Assembly (NCBI GenBank): GCA_963720785.1
Contig: CAVRGQ010000004.1
Location: forward strand, 124,001-188,000
Reading direction: 5' to 3'
DNA length: 64,000 nt
Origin: CAVRGQ01 sp963720785
Lineage (GTDB): Bacteria; Actinomycetota; Acidimicrobiia; IMCC26256; DASPTH01
The notes under the pieces are model-generated. The model worked only from the letters and a program-made list of their open reading frames with translations, was not told where the DNA came from and did not search any database. Every line of letters begins with the position of its first letter. Position 1 is the stretch's first letter. A program made the position numbers and the translations under genes. Positions 36,876-44,667 of the stretch are shown one piece after another.

Positions 36876-37480
36876 CACTCCGCGGCGGGCTCCTCGGCGA
36901 GGATGGCGTAGAGCTTCCGGCGGGTCTCCGCGAGGACCGCCGCCGCCTGCTCCTGCTGGGCGGGTGTGCCCGCCTCCATCACCTGGACGGCAGCCATCGC
37001 GATGGGCTTGATCGCGTCGCGCAGCTTGAACTGCGCGGGGTCCATGCCCTGGGTGACCTCGTCCCACGGCTTGCGCTCACCGAGCTCCGCCGCGGCCTCC
37101 CGGCCGGTCTCGGTGAGCTCGAAGCGCTTCTTGCCGCCGTCCTCCACCGAGCGGACCAGGCCCTGGTCCTCGAGGAGGGCGAGCGCGGGGTAGACCGCGC
37201 CCGGGCTGGGTCGCCACACGCCGGAGCTGCGCTCCTCGATCTGCTGGATCATCTCGTAGCCGTGCTTCGGCGACTCGGCGAGCAACGCGAGCAACGCGGC
37301 GCGTACGTCGCCCTTGCGGGCCCGGCCGCGTCCGCCCCGCCGCCAGGGCGGACCGCCCAGGCCCTCCGGCGGGCCCTGCCAGCGCCGGCGGCCGCGCGGG
37401 CCACGCCCGCGCGGGTCGAAGTGCTCGCCGGGACCGTGTTCGTGTTCGTGGTGTTCCTGGGTGTCGAAATCGGGTCGCAT
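36875..37480 (-). CDS. PadR-family transcriptional regulator
   Basis: 201 residues: a His/Gly/Arg-rich N-terminal arm (about 1-55, HEHEHGPGEH) that might bind metal or DNA, the PadR winged helix (about 58-130: RAALLALLAESPKHGYEMIQQIEERSSGVWRPSPGAVYPALALLEDQGLV) and a C-terminal helical dimerisation region (about 150-195). PadR proteins are usually repressors of stress or efflux genes and of themselves. A palindrome on its own -10 element (37570-37581) supports autorepression. Confidence 0.87.
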   Translation of the reverse strand: MRPDFDTQEHHEHEHGPGEHFDPRGRGPRGRRRWQGPPEGLGGPPWRRGGRGRARKGDVRAALLALLAESPKHGYEMIQQIEERSSGVWRPSPGAVYPALALLEDQGLVRSVEDGGKKRFELTETGREAAAELGERKPWDEVTQGMDPAQFKLRDAIKPIAMAAVQVMEAGTPAQQEQAAAVLAETRRKLYAILAEEPAAE

Positions 37481-37569
37481 CAGGTGCGCTCCTTCTCGGT
37501 TGGGGCCTGCTGTCGAGTTGCCGGCCCCGGGGGGAGTGGGGTCGGCCTTTCGTCTGTTTTCGTTGCATC

Positions 37570-37598
37570 ACGATATATCGTTCGCTATCTGAGTGCAA
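37570..37598 (-). promoter_or_regulatory. padR promoter with overlapping palindromic operator
   Basis: Minus-strand -35 TTGCAC and -10 TATCGT separated by 17 bases. The -10 is part of the perfect palindrome ACGATATATCGT (37570-37581), an AT-rich site like those bound by PadR repressors. A dimer here would block RNA polymerase. Confidence 0.6.
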
Positions 37599-37647
37599 CC
37601 CCTCCGCCGAAATTCCCCGGGGGGATCCCGCGTGCGACGATCGGGGC

Positions 37648-38139
37648 ATGGAGCAGCAGACGTGGACCGTGCAGGCCGTCGCCGTGGTGCGCAGCAGCCG
37701 CGAGGAGGTGGTGGACGACGACTGGGACGGGGTCACGACCACGCTGCACCTGCTCCCACCCTTCGACGAGCGATCGGTGCAGGGCCTCGAGGAGTTCAGC
37801 CACCTCGAGGTGATCTACCTGTTCGACCGGGTCGACCCCGAGGCGGTGCACGTGCACGCTCGCCGTCCGCGGGGCAACCCCGAATGGCCCGAGGTCGGGA
37901 TCCTGGCCCAGCGGGCCAAGGACCGCGCCAACCGGCTCGGCCTCTCCACCTGCGAACTCGTCCGGGTGGAGGTGGGCGAGGCCGGCACCGTGCTGCACGT
38001 GCGCGGGCTCGACGCGGTCGACGGCACCCCGGTGCTCGACGTGAAGCCCTACATGGTCGAGTTCGCGCCGCGCACGCCGGTTCGACAACCTGCGTGGTCC
38101 CGGGAACTCATGGGGGGGTACTTCCGGTCTGCCCAGTGA
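37648..38139 (+). CDS. TsaA-like/TrmO-family tRNA methyltransferase
   Basis: A 163-residue beta-barrel protein of the TsaA/VirR/TrmO type, which uses SAM to N6-methylate t6A in tRNA in characterised members. Motifs: EFSHLEVIYLFDRV, HARRPRGNPEWPEVGILAQRAKDRANRLGLSTC and VLDVKPYMVEF. Divergent from padR. Methylase activity and substrate are inferred from family. Confidence 0.8.
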   Translation: MEQQTWTVQAVAVVRSSREEVVDDDWDGVTTTLHLLPPFDERSVQGLEEFSHLEVIYLFDRVDPEAVHVHARRPRGNPEWPEVGILAQRAKDRANRLGLSTCELVRVEVGEAGTVLHVRGLDAVDGTPVLDVKPYMVEFAPRTPVRQPAWSRELMGGYFRSAQ

Positions 38140-38278
38140 GGCGCGCGGGAGGGTGCCCACGGCGCGGGACTTTGGTCCCACGGGTTCGTGACCTTCGACC
38201 GCACCGGGCGGTACCGGCTGCGCGCTTCGATCAGAGCGCGCGCAACGGAGCGCGTGCGGCAGGAAAGGAAATCCACCC

Positions 38279-38806
38279 ATGGGCTCTCCCCGTTCCCCCC
38301 GGGGCGTCCGCCTCGCGGCCGTCCTGGCCGTCGTTGCGCTCGCACTCGGACTCGTTGCCTCGGCCGCGGCCGCGCACGAGTCGTCGAAGGACCTGAAGAT
38401 CTCCAACGTGTGGGCGCGTACGTCGCCGATGGAGGCGACGAACGGCGCGGTCTACCTCACCATCGAGAACGGCGGCAGCGAAGCGAACGCGCTCGTCGGC
38501 GCGAAGGTGCCCTCGTCGATTGCGATGGAGACGCAGGTCCACGAGACCAAGGTGGACGCCAGCGGCGTCATGGCCATGTCGGAGGTCGACCAGATCGCCC
38601 TGCCGGCCGGCAAGACGGTCAAGCTGGCACCGGGCGGCTACCACATCATGCTGATGGAGCTCACGAAGCCCCTGGAGCAGGGCCAGAGGTTCAAGGTCAC
38701 CCTCCAGTTCGAGTCGGGCAAGAACAAGAAGGTCACCGCGACGGTCAAGGGTGCCGCGGCCTCGTCCGACATGGGCTCGGCCACTTCCACGACCGGGTCC
38801 ATGTAG
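38279..38806 (+). CDS. Secreted copper chaperone PCu(A)C
   Basis: A 175-residue exported protein: signal peptide to about residue 32, then the PCu(A)C domain with the copper motif spread over ETQVHET, MAMSEV and GGYHIMLM (His-Met-His-Met pattern). Such proteins deliver Cu(I) to the CuA/CuB sites of cytochrome oxidase. Directly followed by Sco1 and a cupredoxin-like gene, so this is a copper-insertion operon. Confidence 0.9.
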   Translation: MGSPRSPRGVRLAAVLAVVALALGLVASAAAAHESSKDLKISNVWARTSPMEATNGAVYLTIENGGSEANALVGAKVPSSIAMETQVHETKVDASGVMAMSEVDQIALPAGKTVKLAPGGYHIMLMELTKPLEQGQRFKVTLQFESGKNKKVTATVKGAAASSDMGSATSTTGSM

Positions 38807-38810
38807 CACC

Positions 38811-39440
38811 ATGCGTCGGCTTCGCGTCCTCCCGCTCGTCGCAACTGCAGTGCTCGTGGCCTCCCTGGGCCTGGCCGCATGCGGCGGCGGGAGTGACGCG
38901 CCGTCGTCCCTGCAGGGCGTGGTGCGCAAGCCCGCGATGCAGGTCGCGTCGGTGACCCTGCCCGACGAGAGTCCGCTCGCCGACGGCGCACCCTTCGCGA
39001 TGAAGGCGGCGAAGGGCGGCCTGCTGCTCGCCTACTTCGGCTACACCAACTGCCCCGACGTGTGCCCCACCACGCTCTCCGACATCGGACGCGCGCTGCG
39101 CGAGCTCCCCGCGAGTGAGCGCAAGAAGGTGGAGGTCGCGTTCGCGACCGTCGACCCCGACCGCGACAGCGGTGCGGTGCTCTCCTCCTACCTCGACCAC
39201 TTCGTCGACGGCGGGCATGCGCTGCGCACCACCGACGCAACGCAGATGCAGGCGGCCGAGGACGCCTTCGGTGTGGTCGCGAAGAAAGTGCCCGAAGGTT
39301 CGTCCTACTCCATGGAGCACACGGCGATCACCTTCGTGATCGACGACACCGGCAAGGTCGTGGTGGAGTGGCCGTTCGGTACCGACTCGAACGTGATGGC
39401 CGACGACATGCAACTCCTCCTCTCGCGAGGCACCACATGA
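38811..39440 (+). CDS. Sco1/SenC-family copper chaperone lipoprotein
   Basis: 209 residues: lipobox LAAC at about residue 24, thioredoxin-like fold, copper-binding YTNCPDVCPTTL (CxxxC) and the distant His in SMEHTAITF. Sco proteins load or reduce the CuA site of cytochrome oxidase. The start is 4 bases after the PCu(A)C stop; its TGA overlaps the next ATG. Confidence 0.92.
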   Translation: MRRLRVLPLVATAVLVASLGLAACGGGSDAPSSLQGVVRKPAMQVASVTLPDESPLADGAPFAMKAAKGGLLLAYFGYTNCPDVCPTTLSDIGRALRELPASERKKVEVAFATVDPDRDSGAVLSSYLDHFVDGGHALRTTDATQMQAAEDAFGVVAKKVPEGSSYSMEHTAITFVIDDTGKVVVEWPFGTDSNVMADDMQLLLSRGTT

Positions 39441-39853
39441 GCAGTACCGCACCCCCGCCGGTCGACGAACTCCATGAGGACGAGACCAACCACAAACTGT
39501 TCCGCTCACTGCTGATCGCGTGCGCCGTCGCGCTCGTCGTCGTGGTGGTCGTGGTGGTCGCGCTCGCCGCGGGCGGGGGCAGTGACGGCGTCACGCACCG
39601 CTACACCATCCCCGCGGGCACGAGCGCGCGCATCGCCGCCGGCGAGCAGGTCGACGTGATGCCGACCAAGCTCGTCGTGCACGTGGGCGATTCGCTCGTG
39701 CTCCGCAACAACGACTCCGTGACGCAGCAGATGGGACCGCTGTCGGTCGAGGCCGGCTCCGTGCTGAAGATGAGGTTCGCCCGCCGGGGCACCATCGAGG
39801 GCACCTGCACGATGAACACCGAGGGCACGGCCAAGATCGTCATCGAGGAATGA
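39437..39853 (+). CDS. Membrane-anchored cupredoxin-like protein
   Basis: 138 residues: cytoplasmic N-tail, membrane helix of almost only Leu/Val (about 25-45), then a cupredoxin-type beta sandwich (VDVMPTKLVVHVGDSLVLRNND, TIEGTCTMNTEGTAKIVIEE). A Cys is present near the end but the usual paired His ligands are not obvious, so metal binding is uncertain. Translationally coupled to Sco1 (ATGA). Confidence 0.72.
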   Translation: MSSTAPPPVDELHEDETNHKLFRSLLIACAVALVVVVVVVVALAAGGGSDGVTHRYTIPAGTSARIAAGEQVDVMPTKLVVHVGDSLVLRNNDSVTQQMGPLSVEAGSVLKMRFARRGTIEGTCTMNTEGTAKIVIEE

Positions 39854-39921
39854 CCCTGCTCCGCTGAATCGCGCACGCGAATTCGGTGACGGTGCGCGCG
39901 CCCGCACGGATACCGTGAACC

Positions 39922-41175
39922 GTGCGCGTGCTCAAGGTCCCCGGCTTCGCGCTGCTCCTCGTCGGGCAGGCGGTCAACACCACCGGGAGCTGGATCTCCC
40001 TCATCGCGATCTGGGGCTTCGCCGCGTTCCGTTACGACGTGAGCCCCGGCGGCCTCGCGCTGCTGTTCGTGGTGCTCTCGGTGCCCGGCGCGCTCCTCGG
40101 CCCGGCCCTGGGCGTGCCCATCGACCGCTACGGCCCGAAGGCGATGCTCGTGGTCGCCAACGTGCTCGGCATGCTCGACGCCCTCGCGCTCACCCAGGCG
40201 AACAGCTACGTACAGATCATCCTGCTGGCGCTTCCGCTCGGCCTGATCGACGCGCTCGCGCGCGCGTCGCTCGACGCGATCCCGCCGCGCATCGTGCCCG
40301 ACGACCAGCTCGTGCGCGCCAACGCGTTGCTCGGCGGCGCGCAAGACCTCGCGATCGTCATCGGCCCCGCGCTCGCGGCGCTGGTGAACTCGCACTGGGG
40401 CATCAGCGGTGCATTCGCGGTCGACGCGGCCACGTGGTTCGTCGGCGCGCTCGTCGCTCTGCGCATGCGCGTGCCCCACACGCGCCGGGAACGCGCCGAG
40501 GGGGTCACGAGCTGGCACGAGCTCCGAGAGGGCGGTCGCCTGGCGCGTGGCACTCCCGGCCTGCGCTGGACGCTCGGTGTCGCCGCCAGCGTCTACGCGC
40601 TGTGGGCCGTGTTCGGCGTGCTCGAGCCCCTGTACGTGCGCGACGTGCTGCACGAGAGCGACGCGACGTTCGCACTGCTGCAGACGGTGTTCGGCATCGG
40701 TCTGGTCACGACCAGCCTCGTGCTCGCGGCGTGGGGCGACCGGCTCGTGCGTCCCACGGTGATCGGTGGCGCGGTGGTGGCATCGGGCCTCACCGCGGCG
40801 CTGTACCTCGGCACCAGTTCGGTGACGGTGGCGTTCGTCGGCGTGTTCCTGTGGGGCATCGACGTCGCGTTCTTCTACGTGCCCGCGCGCACCCTGCTGC
40901 AGCGCTACGCGCCCGAGGCGTTCCACGGGCGCGTGATGGCACTCAACCACTCGCTGGAGCCGGCCGCGGGCATCGTGATGACGCCGCTCGCGGCGATCGC
41001 ACTCCTCGTGGTGTCGGTGTCGGTGCTCGGCGTGGCGGCCGGGTTGCTCGCGACCGTCGGCGGCATCTTCGTGCTGCGCCGCGCCCGGCGCCTGCCCGTA
41101 CCCGGACCGGGCGCCGACGAGCGTGCCCCGAGCACACGCGACGCGATCGGCCTCGGCGGAGCGCCCCCGGGTTAG
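39922..41175 (+). CDS. MFS transporter (TetA/enterobactin-exporter-like)
   Basis: A 417-residue permease with 11-12 membrane helices. MFS signatures: GVPIDRYGPKAMLV between helices 2 and 3 and a matching second-half loop WGDRLVRP. The layout fits the MFS_3/EntS-like drug or siderophore exporter group. GTG start, 68 bases after the cupredoxin stop. Substrate unknown; it converges on a MarR gene, a common pairing for efflux pumps. Confidence 0.82.
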   Translation: MRVLKVPGFALLLVGQAVNTTGSWISLIAIWGFAAFRYDVSPGGLALLFVVLSVPGALLGPALGVPIDRYGPKAMLVVANVLGMLDALALTQANSYVQIILLALPLGLIDALARASLDAIPPRIVPDDQLVRANALLGGAQDLAIVIGPALAALVNSHWGISGAFAVDAATWFVGALVALRMRVPHTRRERAEGVTSWHELREGGRLARGTPGLRWTLGVAASVYALWAVFGVLEPLYVRDVLHESDATFALLQTVFGIGLVTTSLVLAAWGDRLVRPTVIGGAVVASGLTAALYLGTSSVTVAFVGVFLWGIDVAFFYVPARTLLQRYAPEAFHGRVMALNHSLEPAAGIVMTPLAAIALLVVSVSVLGVAAGLLATVGGIFVLRRARRLPVPGPGADERAPSTRDAIGLGGAPPG

Positions 41176-41199
41176 GCGCGACGGGCTGGGCGCGGCGAG

Positions 41200-41745
41200 T
41201 TAGGCGCGGCGCGTGAGTCGCGCTGGACGCCGGCGGGCCTCGGGCTCGGGGAGATCCTCGGGCAGGTCGCCGAGCGCACCCCGGAGCTCACCGAGGAGCG
41301 AGAGGATCGTCCGGAGCTGATCGTCGGTGAGCGTGGCGGTGATCGCGCCGGCCCTCTGCTGCACGCGGGGCAGCAGCTCGTCGAGCAGTGCCTGGGCCGC
41401 GGGCGTGATGTCGACCAGGACGCGACGGCGGTCGCCCGGGTCGTTGCTGCGCACCACGAGTCCCTTGCGCTCGAGCGTGTCGAGCACCGAGGTGATCGAG
41501 CCGCTGGTGATGTGCATGCGCGCCGCCACCTCGCCGGTGAGCATGGGTGCGCCCTCACCTTCGATGACCGCGAGCGCGTTGAAGGCGGCATGGCTGAGCC
41601 CGCTCCGGCGGGTCACCCCGCCGATCGCAGCATCGACCATGCCGCCCACGACCTCGAGCTCCCGGGCCGCGCGGGCAGCGAGCCAGCGCGCCCCCGGGAA
41701 CTCCTGCTCGAAGGCGATCGCCTCCGGTGGTCGTTTCGTGCTCAG
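41200..41745 (-). CDS. MarR-family transcriptional regulator, unusual start
   Basis: About 181 residues: helix 1 (PGARWLAARAARELEVVGGMVDAAIGG), winged HTH (GEVAARMHITSGSITSVLDTLERKGLVVRSNDPGDRRRVLVDIT) and a C-terminal dimerisation helix. The fold clearly begins before the first ATG/GTG (41649). The only upstream candidate before an in-frame stop is CTG at 41745, with GGAGG about seven bases before it and placed two bases after the previous gene's stop; a lost base that would place GTG 41750 in frame is the alternative. Co-transcribed with the monooxygenase. Confidence 0.78.
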   Translation of the reverse strand: MSTKRPPEAIAFEQEFPGARWLAARAARELEVVGGMVDAAIGGVTRRSGLSHAAFNALAVIEGEGAPMLTGEVAARMHITSGSITSVLDTLERKGLVVRSNDPGDRRRVLVDITPAAQALLDELLPRVQQRAGAITATLTDDQLRTILSLLGELRGALGDLPEDLPEPEARRRPARLTRRA

Positions 41746-41746
41746 C

Positions 41747-42022
41747 TCACGCCTCCGTCACGATCTCGATGCGCGGCGGGCCCGCCACGCCGGCGCGGCC
41801 CATGGCCTCCTTGAGGCCCTCGGAACCGGCGAAGCCCTGCGCCTGCTCGAGGGTGGACCAGTAGTGCAGCACGGTGACGTCGTTCGGGTCGCCCGGGTCC
41901 TGGAACACGCTCTGACCCGTGCACCCGAACTCCTGCCGCAGCGGCTCGATCGAGTCGTAGACCTCGCGCCACGCGGCGTAGTCCTCGACCGGGTGACGAA
42001 CGACCAGCAGTGCCTGTCCCAT
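41747..42022 (-). CDS. Antibiotic biosynthesis monooxygenase (ABM/quinol-type) family protein
   Basis: A 91-residue dimeric ferredoxin-fold protein: LLVVRHPVEDYAAWREVYDSIEPLRQEFG and VTVLHYWSTLEQAQGFAGSEGLKEAM. Members are cofactor-free quinol monooxygenases or stress proteins. It is first in a two-gene transcript with MarR and preceded by a MarR-type operator on its -10 element, so induction by a quinone-like or phenolic signal is plausible. Confidence 0.8.
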   Translation of the reverse strand: MGQALLVVRHPVEDYAAWREVYDSIEPLRQEFGCTGQSVFQDPGDPNDVTVLHYWSTLEQAQGFAGSEGLKEAMGRAGVAGPPRIEIVTEA

Positions 42023-42074
42023 GTCTCGCTCCTTGTCCGTGAAGTGTACCGGGATCGTGTTTCTCGACTTCTAA

Positions 42075-42092
42075 TATCTTGAAGTCAAGATA
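42075..42092. promoter_or_regulatory. MarR-type operator
   Basis: TATCTTGA-AG-TCAAGATA, a perfect 8-bp inverted repeat with a 2-base centre, in an AT-rich island 53 bases upstream of the monooxygenase start. Size and spacing are typical of MarR-family sites (OhrR/MhqR-like). It overlaps the -10 hexamer of the promoter. Confidence 0.75.
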
Positions 42093-42114
42093 CATGGATC
42101 CAAGAGATTTGCAA
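42087..42114 (-). promoter_or_regulatory. Promoter of the monooxygenase-marR transcript
   Basis: Minus strand: -35 TTGCAA and -10 TATCTT with a 16-base spacer. The -10 is the first six bases of the MarR-type palindrome. Confidence 0.5.
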
Positions 42115-42187
42115 GCGACTTGTCCGGTTCGTCGCATGGTGCGTGGCGGGTGTCACTCCCCGGGTTGCGGGGTGAGGATGGCCTCAC

Positions 42188-42206
42188 TAAAGTAAGCCTT
42201 ACCTGC
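42188..42206. promoter_or_regulatory. Candidate DtxR/IdeR iron box
   Basis: TAAAGTAAGCCTTACCTGC matches 13 of 19 positions of the DtxR/IdeR consensus TTAGGTTAGCCTAACCTAA and lies 25 bases before the start of the FTR1-type iron permease gene, where iron-dependent repression would be expected. Confidence 0.6.
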
Positions 42207-42230
42207 AGGTGCTCGTCCGGGAGGGAACCC

Positions 42231-43814
42231 GTGCTGCCGACCTTCGTCATCGGATTGCGAGAAGGCCTCGAGGCCGCCCTGATCGTGGGGATCGTCGCCG
42301 CCTTCCTCGTGCAGGAGGGCCGGCGCGACGCCATGAAATGGGTGTGGGCCGGGGTCGGCCTCGGCGTCCTCGTCGCCCTCGGCGTGGGGATCGGCCTCCG
42401 GGTCGCGTCCCAGGAGCTGCCCCAGAAGGAGCAGGAGCAGCTCGAGACGATCGTCGCCCTCGTCGCCGTCGGCATGGTCACCTGGATGATCCTCTGGATG
42501 CGCAAGCACGCCGCCAACCTGAAAGGCGACCTGCACTCGCGCGCCGGCGCCGCACTCGCGACGGGCTCCACCGCCGCGTTGGTGGCGATGGCGTTCCTCG
42601 CGGTGATCCGCGAGGGCTTCGAGACCGCGGTCTTCCTCGTGGCCGTGTTCAACGACGCCAAGGACCCGCAGGCCGCCGGCCTGGGCGCGGTGCTCGGGAT
42701 CGCGGTGGCGGTGGTGATCGGGTACGCCATCTACCGCGGTGGCGTGAAGCTCAACCTCGCCAAGTTCTTCAAGTTCACCGGGCTCGTGCTCGTGATCGTT
42801 GCCGCAGGCCTGCTCTCCAACGCGCTGCACACGGCGCACGAGGCCGGCTGGTGGAACTCGATGCTCGGCCAGGCCGCCGACCTCTCCTCCGTCGTGAAGC
42901 CCGGGAGCGTTCGCTACGCGATCTTCAACGGGATGTTCGGGATTCAGTCGAAGCCCACGTGGGGTGAGGTGTTCGTGTGGTTCCTCTACGCGGTGCCGAT
43001 GACGATCGTCGTCCTCACCCCGCCGAAGCGGAAGCAGCGTGAAGGCGCCACCACCAAGACCGCCGCCCGTGCCGCGGCCGGCGTCGCCGTCGTGGCCCTG
43101 GTGCTCGGCCTGCTGACCGTCGCCGCCGGCGCGGCCACCAAGGCCGCCCCGAAGGAGCTGGAGATCAAGCTCACCGACAAGGGCTGTCCCGCCAAGGTCA
43201 CCGTGCCCGCGGGTGAGACGAAGTTCGCGATCGAGAACGTCGACGCCACCACCGTCACCGAGTTCGAGGTGCTGCAGGGCAAGAAGGTGATCGGCGAGAA
43301 GGAGAACCTCACGCCCGGTCTCTCGGGCTCGTTCACCATCGACCTGGAGCCCGGCAAGTATACGACGCTGTGCCCCAACGGCGACCGCGAGAAGGGCGTG
43401 CTCCTGGTCACCGGCAAGGGCGCGGCCACCCAGGCCGGCGCCACCAAGGGCACGCCGGTGAAGGTGACGCTCGGCGAGTTCGTGGTGAAGGCGAAGCCCG
43501 GATCGGCGCCCGCGGGCAAGGTCGACTTCGTGGTGACCAACAAGGGCTCGATGACGCACGAGTTCGTGGTGGCCAAGGCGGCGGCCGACGGCACGCTGCC
43601 GCTCGCCGCCGACGGCACCCCCGACGAGTCCCTGATCCCCGAGACCGACTTCGTGGGCGAACTCGAGGACATGGAGCGCGGCGACAAGGCCACGCTCGAC
43701 GCGACGCTCACGCCCGGCACCTACGTGCTCTTCTGCAACATCACCGAGGAGAGCGGCGGGGTGACCGACCACCACTACGTCGACGGGATGCACACCACGT
43801 TCACCGTGAAGTGA
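42231..43814 (+). CDS. FTR1/EfeU-type iron permease fused to two cupredoxin-like domains
   Basis: 527 residues. Residues 1-280 form a seven-helix FTR1/EfeU permease with both iron motifs, REGLEA (about residue 9) and REGFET (about 125). After an additional helix (about 295-315) come two extracytoplasmic cupredoxin-like domains (about 320-415 and 425-525) with TTLCPNGDREKG, TNKGSMTHEFVV and the copper-type end YVLFCNITEE..HYVDGMHTTF. In E. coli, EfeO carries a separate cupredoxin domain; here the oxidation/relay part is attached to the permease. GTG start with GGGAGGG; an iron box lies upstream. Confidence 0.88.
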   Translation: MLPTFVIGLREGLEAALIVGIVAAFLVQEGRRDAMKWVWAGVGLGVLVALGVGIGLRVASQELPQKEQEQLETIVALVAVGMVTWMILWMRKHAANLKGDLHSRAGAALATGSTAALVAMAFLAVIREGFETAVFLVAVFNDAKDPQAAGLGAVLGIAVAVVIGYAIYRGGVKLNLAKFFKFTGLVLVIVAAGLLSNALHTAHEAGWWNSMLGQAADLSSVVKPGSVRYAIFNGMFGIQSKPTWGEVFVWFLYAVPMTIVVLTPPKRKQREGATTKTAARAAAGVAVVALVLGLLTVAAGAATKAAPKELEIKLTDKGCPAKVTVPAGETKFAIENVDATTVTEFEVLQGKKVIGEKENLTPGLSGSFTIDLEPGKYTTLCPNGDREKGVLLVTGKGAATQAGATKGTPVKVTLGEFVVKAKPGSAPAGKVDFVVTNKGSMTHEFVVAKAAADGTLPLAADGTPDESLIPETDFVGELEDMERGDKATLDATLTPGTYVLFCNITEESGGVTDHHYVDGMHTTFTVK

Positions 43815-43836
43815 TCGGCTTCACCGTGGAGTGATC
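43800..43836. repeat. Near-perfect duplication of the iron-permease stop region
   Basis: TTCACCGTGAAGTGATC and TTCACCGTGGAGTGATC, 20 bases apart, duplicating the last codons and stop. GTGAAG/CTTCAC can also pair around the first stop codon. Confidence 0.75.
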
Positions 43837-44617
43837 ACGTGACCCACTGACCGCCGTTCACCGAGAGGTGTTGGCCGGTCACGGGCGCGGCGAGCCGCGA
43901 CGCGAAGAACAACACCGATCCGGCACACTCCTCGGGCGTGGGGATGTGCCGGATCGGCAGTTCCTGGGCGCGCTGGCGGAAGAACTCCTCCTCGCTGACG
44001 CCGGTGGCGGCCGCGGTGGACGCGGCCCCGGTGTCGAGGCTCTCCCCCGTGACCGGCCCGAGGTACACGCCGTTCACTCGGATGCGCGGCCCCAACTCGA
44101 GCGCGGAGGTGCGCACGAGGCTCGCCAGCGCCGACTTCGACGCCGAGTAGGCGCCCATCGTCGGCGGGTTGCGCAGCGCGGCGCCGGAGTTCACCAGCAC
44201 GATCGACCCGGGATCGTGCATCACCGGCGCCACCGCCTGGATCAGGTGCATCGCGCCGAAGAAGTTGACGTCGAAAATGTGCTTCCAGGTGTCGGGATCC
44301 GCATCGGCGACGCGCACCCAGTCGCCGGCGTGGTGGCCGTTCTGCACGAGGTGGTCGAGGCGGCCGAAGTGCGCGACCGCCTGTTCCACGATCGTGTGGC
44401 AGTCGTCGCGCTGCGAGAGATCCGCGGTGACCACGAGCGGCTCACGCCCCAGCGCGCGGACGTCGTCGGCCACCGCGTCGAGCCGTTCCCGGCGCCGGGC
44501 TGCGATCACCACGTCGACGCCCTGCGCCGCGAACCCGAGCGCGATCGCGCGCCCCATCCCGGGCCCGGCGCCGGTGACGATCGCGACACTGCCCGGTTCG
44601 AACATCTCCACCTGCAT
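43835..44617 (-). CDS. SDR family oxidoreductase
   Basis: A 260-residue classical SDR: TGAGPGMGRAIALGF, a basic AARRRERLD after beta-2 (NADP preference), NSGAALRNPPTMGAYSASKSALASLVR with Ser-Tyr-Lys, and PVTGQHLSVNGGQWV at the end. The NNAG motif is replaced by QNGHHAGD, an unusual variant. Convergent with the iron permease and divergent from the alpha/beta hydrolase. Confidence 0.85.
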   Translation of the reverse strand: MQVEMFEPGSVAIVTGAGPGMGRAIALGFAAQGVDVVIAARRRERLDAVADDVRALGREPLVVTADLSQRDDCHTIVEQAVAHFGRLDHLVQNGHHAGDWVRVADADPDTWKHIFDVNFFGAMHLIQAVAPVMHDPGSIVLVNSGAALRNPPTMGAYSASKSALASLVRTSALELGPRIRVNGVYLGPVTGESLDTGAASTAAATGVSEEEFFRQRAQELPIRHIPTPEECAGSVLFFASRLAAPVTGQHLSVNGGQWVT

Positions 44618-44667
44618 GGGTCTCCCTCTCCGCGCCTCGGGTGCGGCCCTTGGTTAGCGTGCCCACC

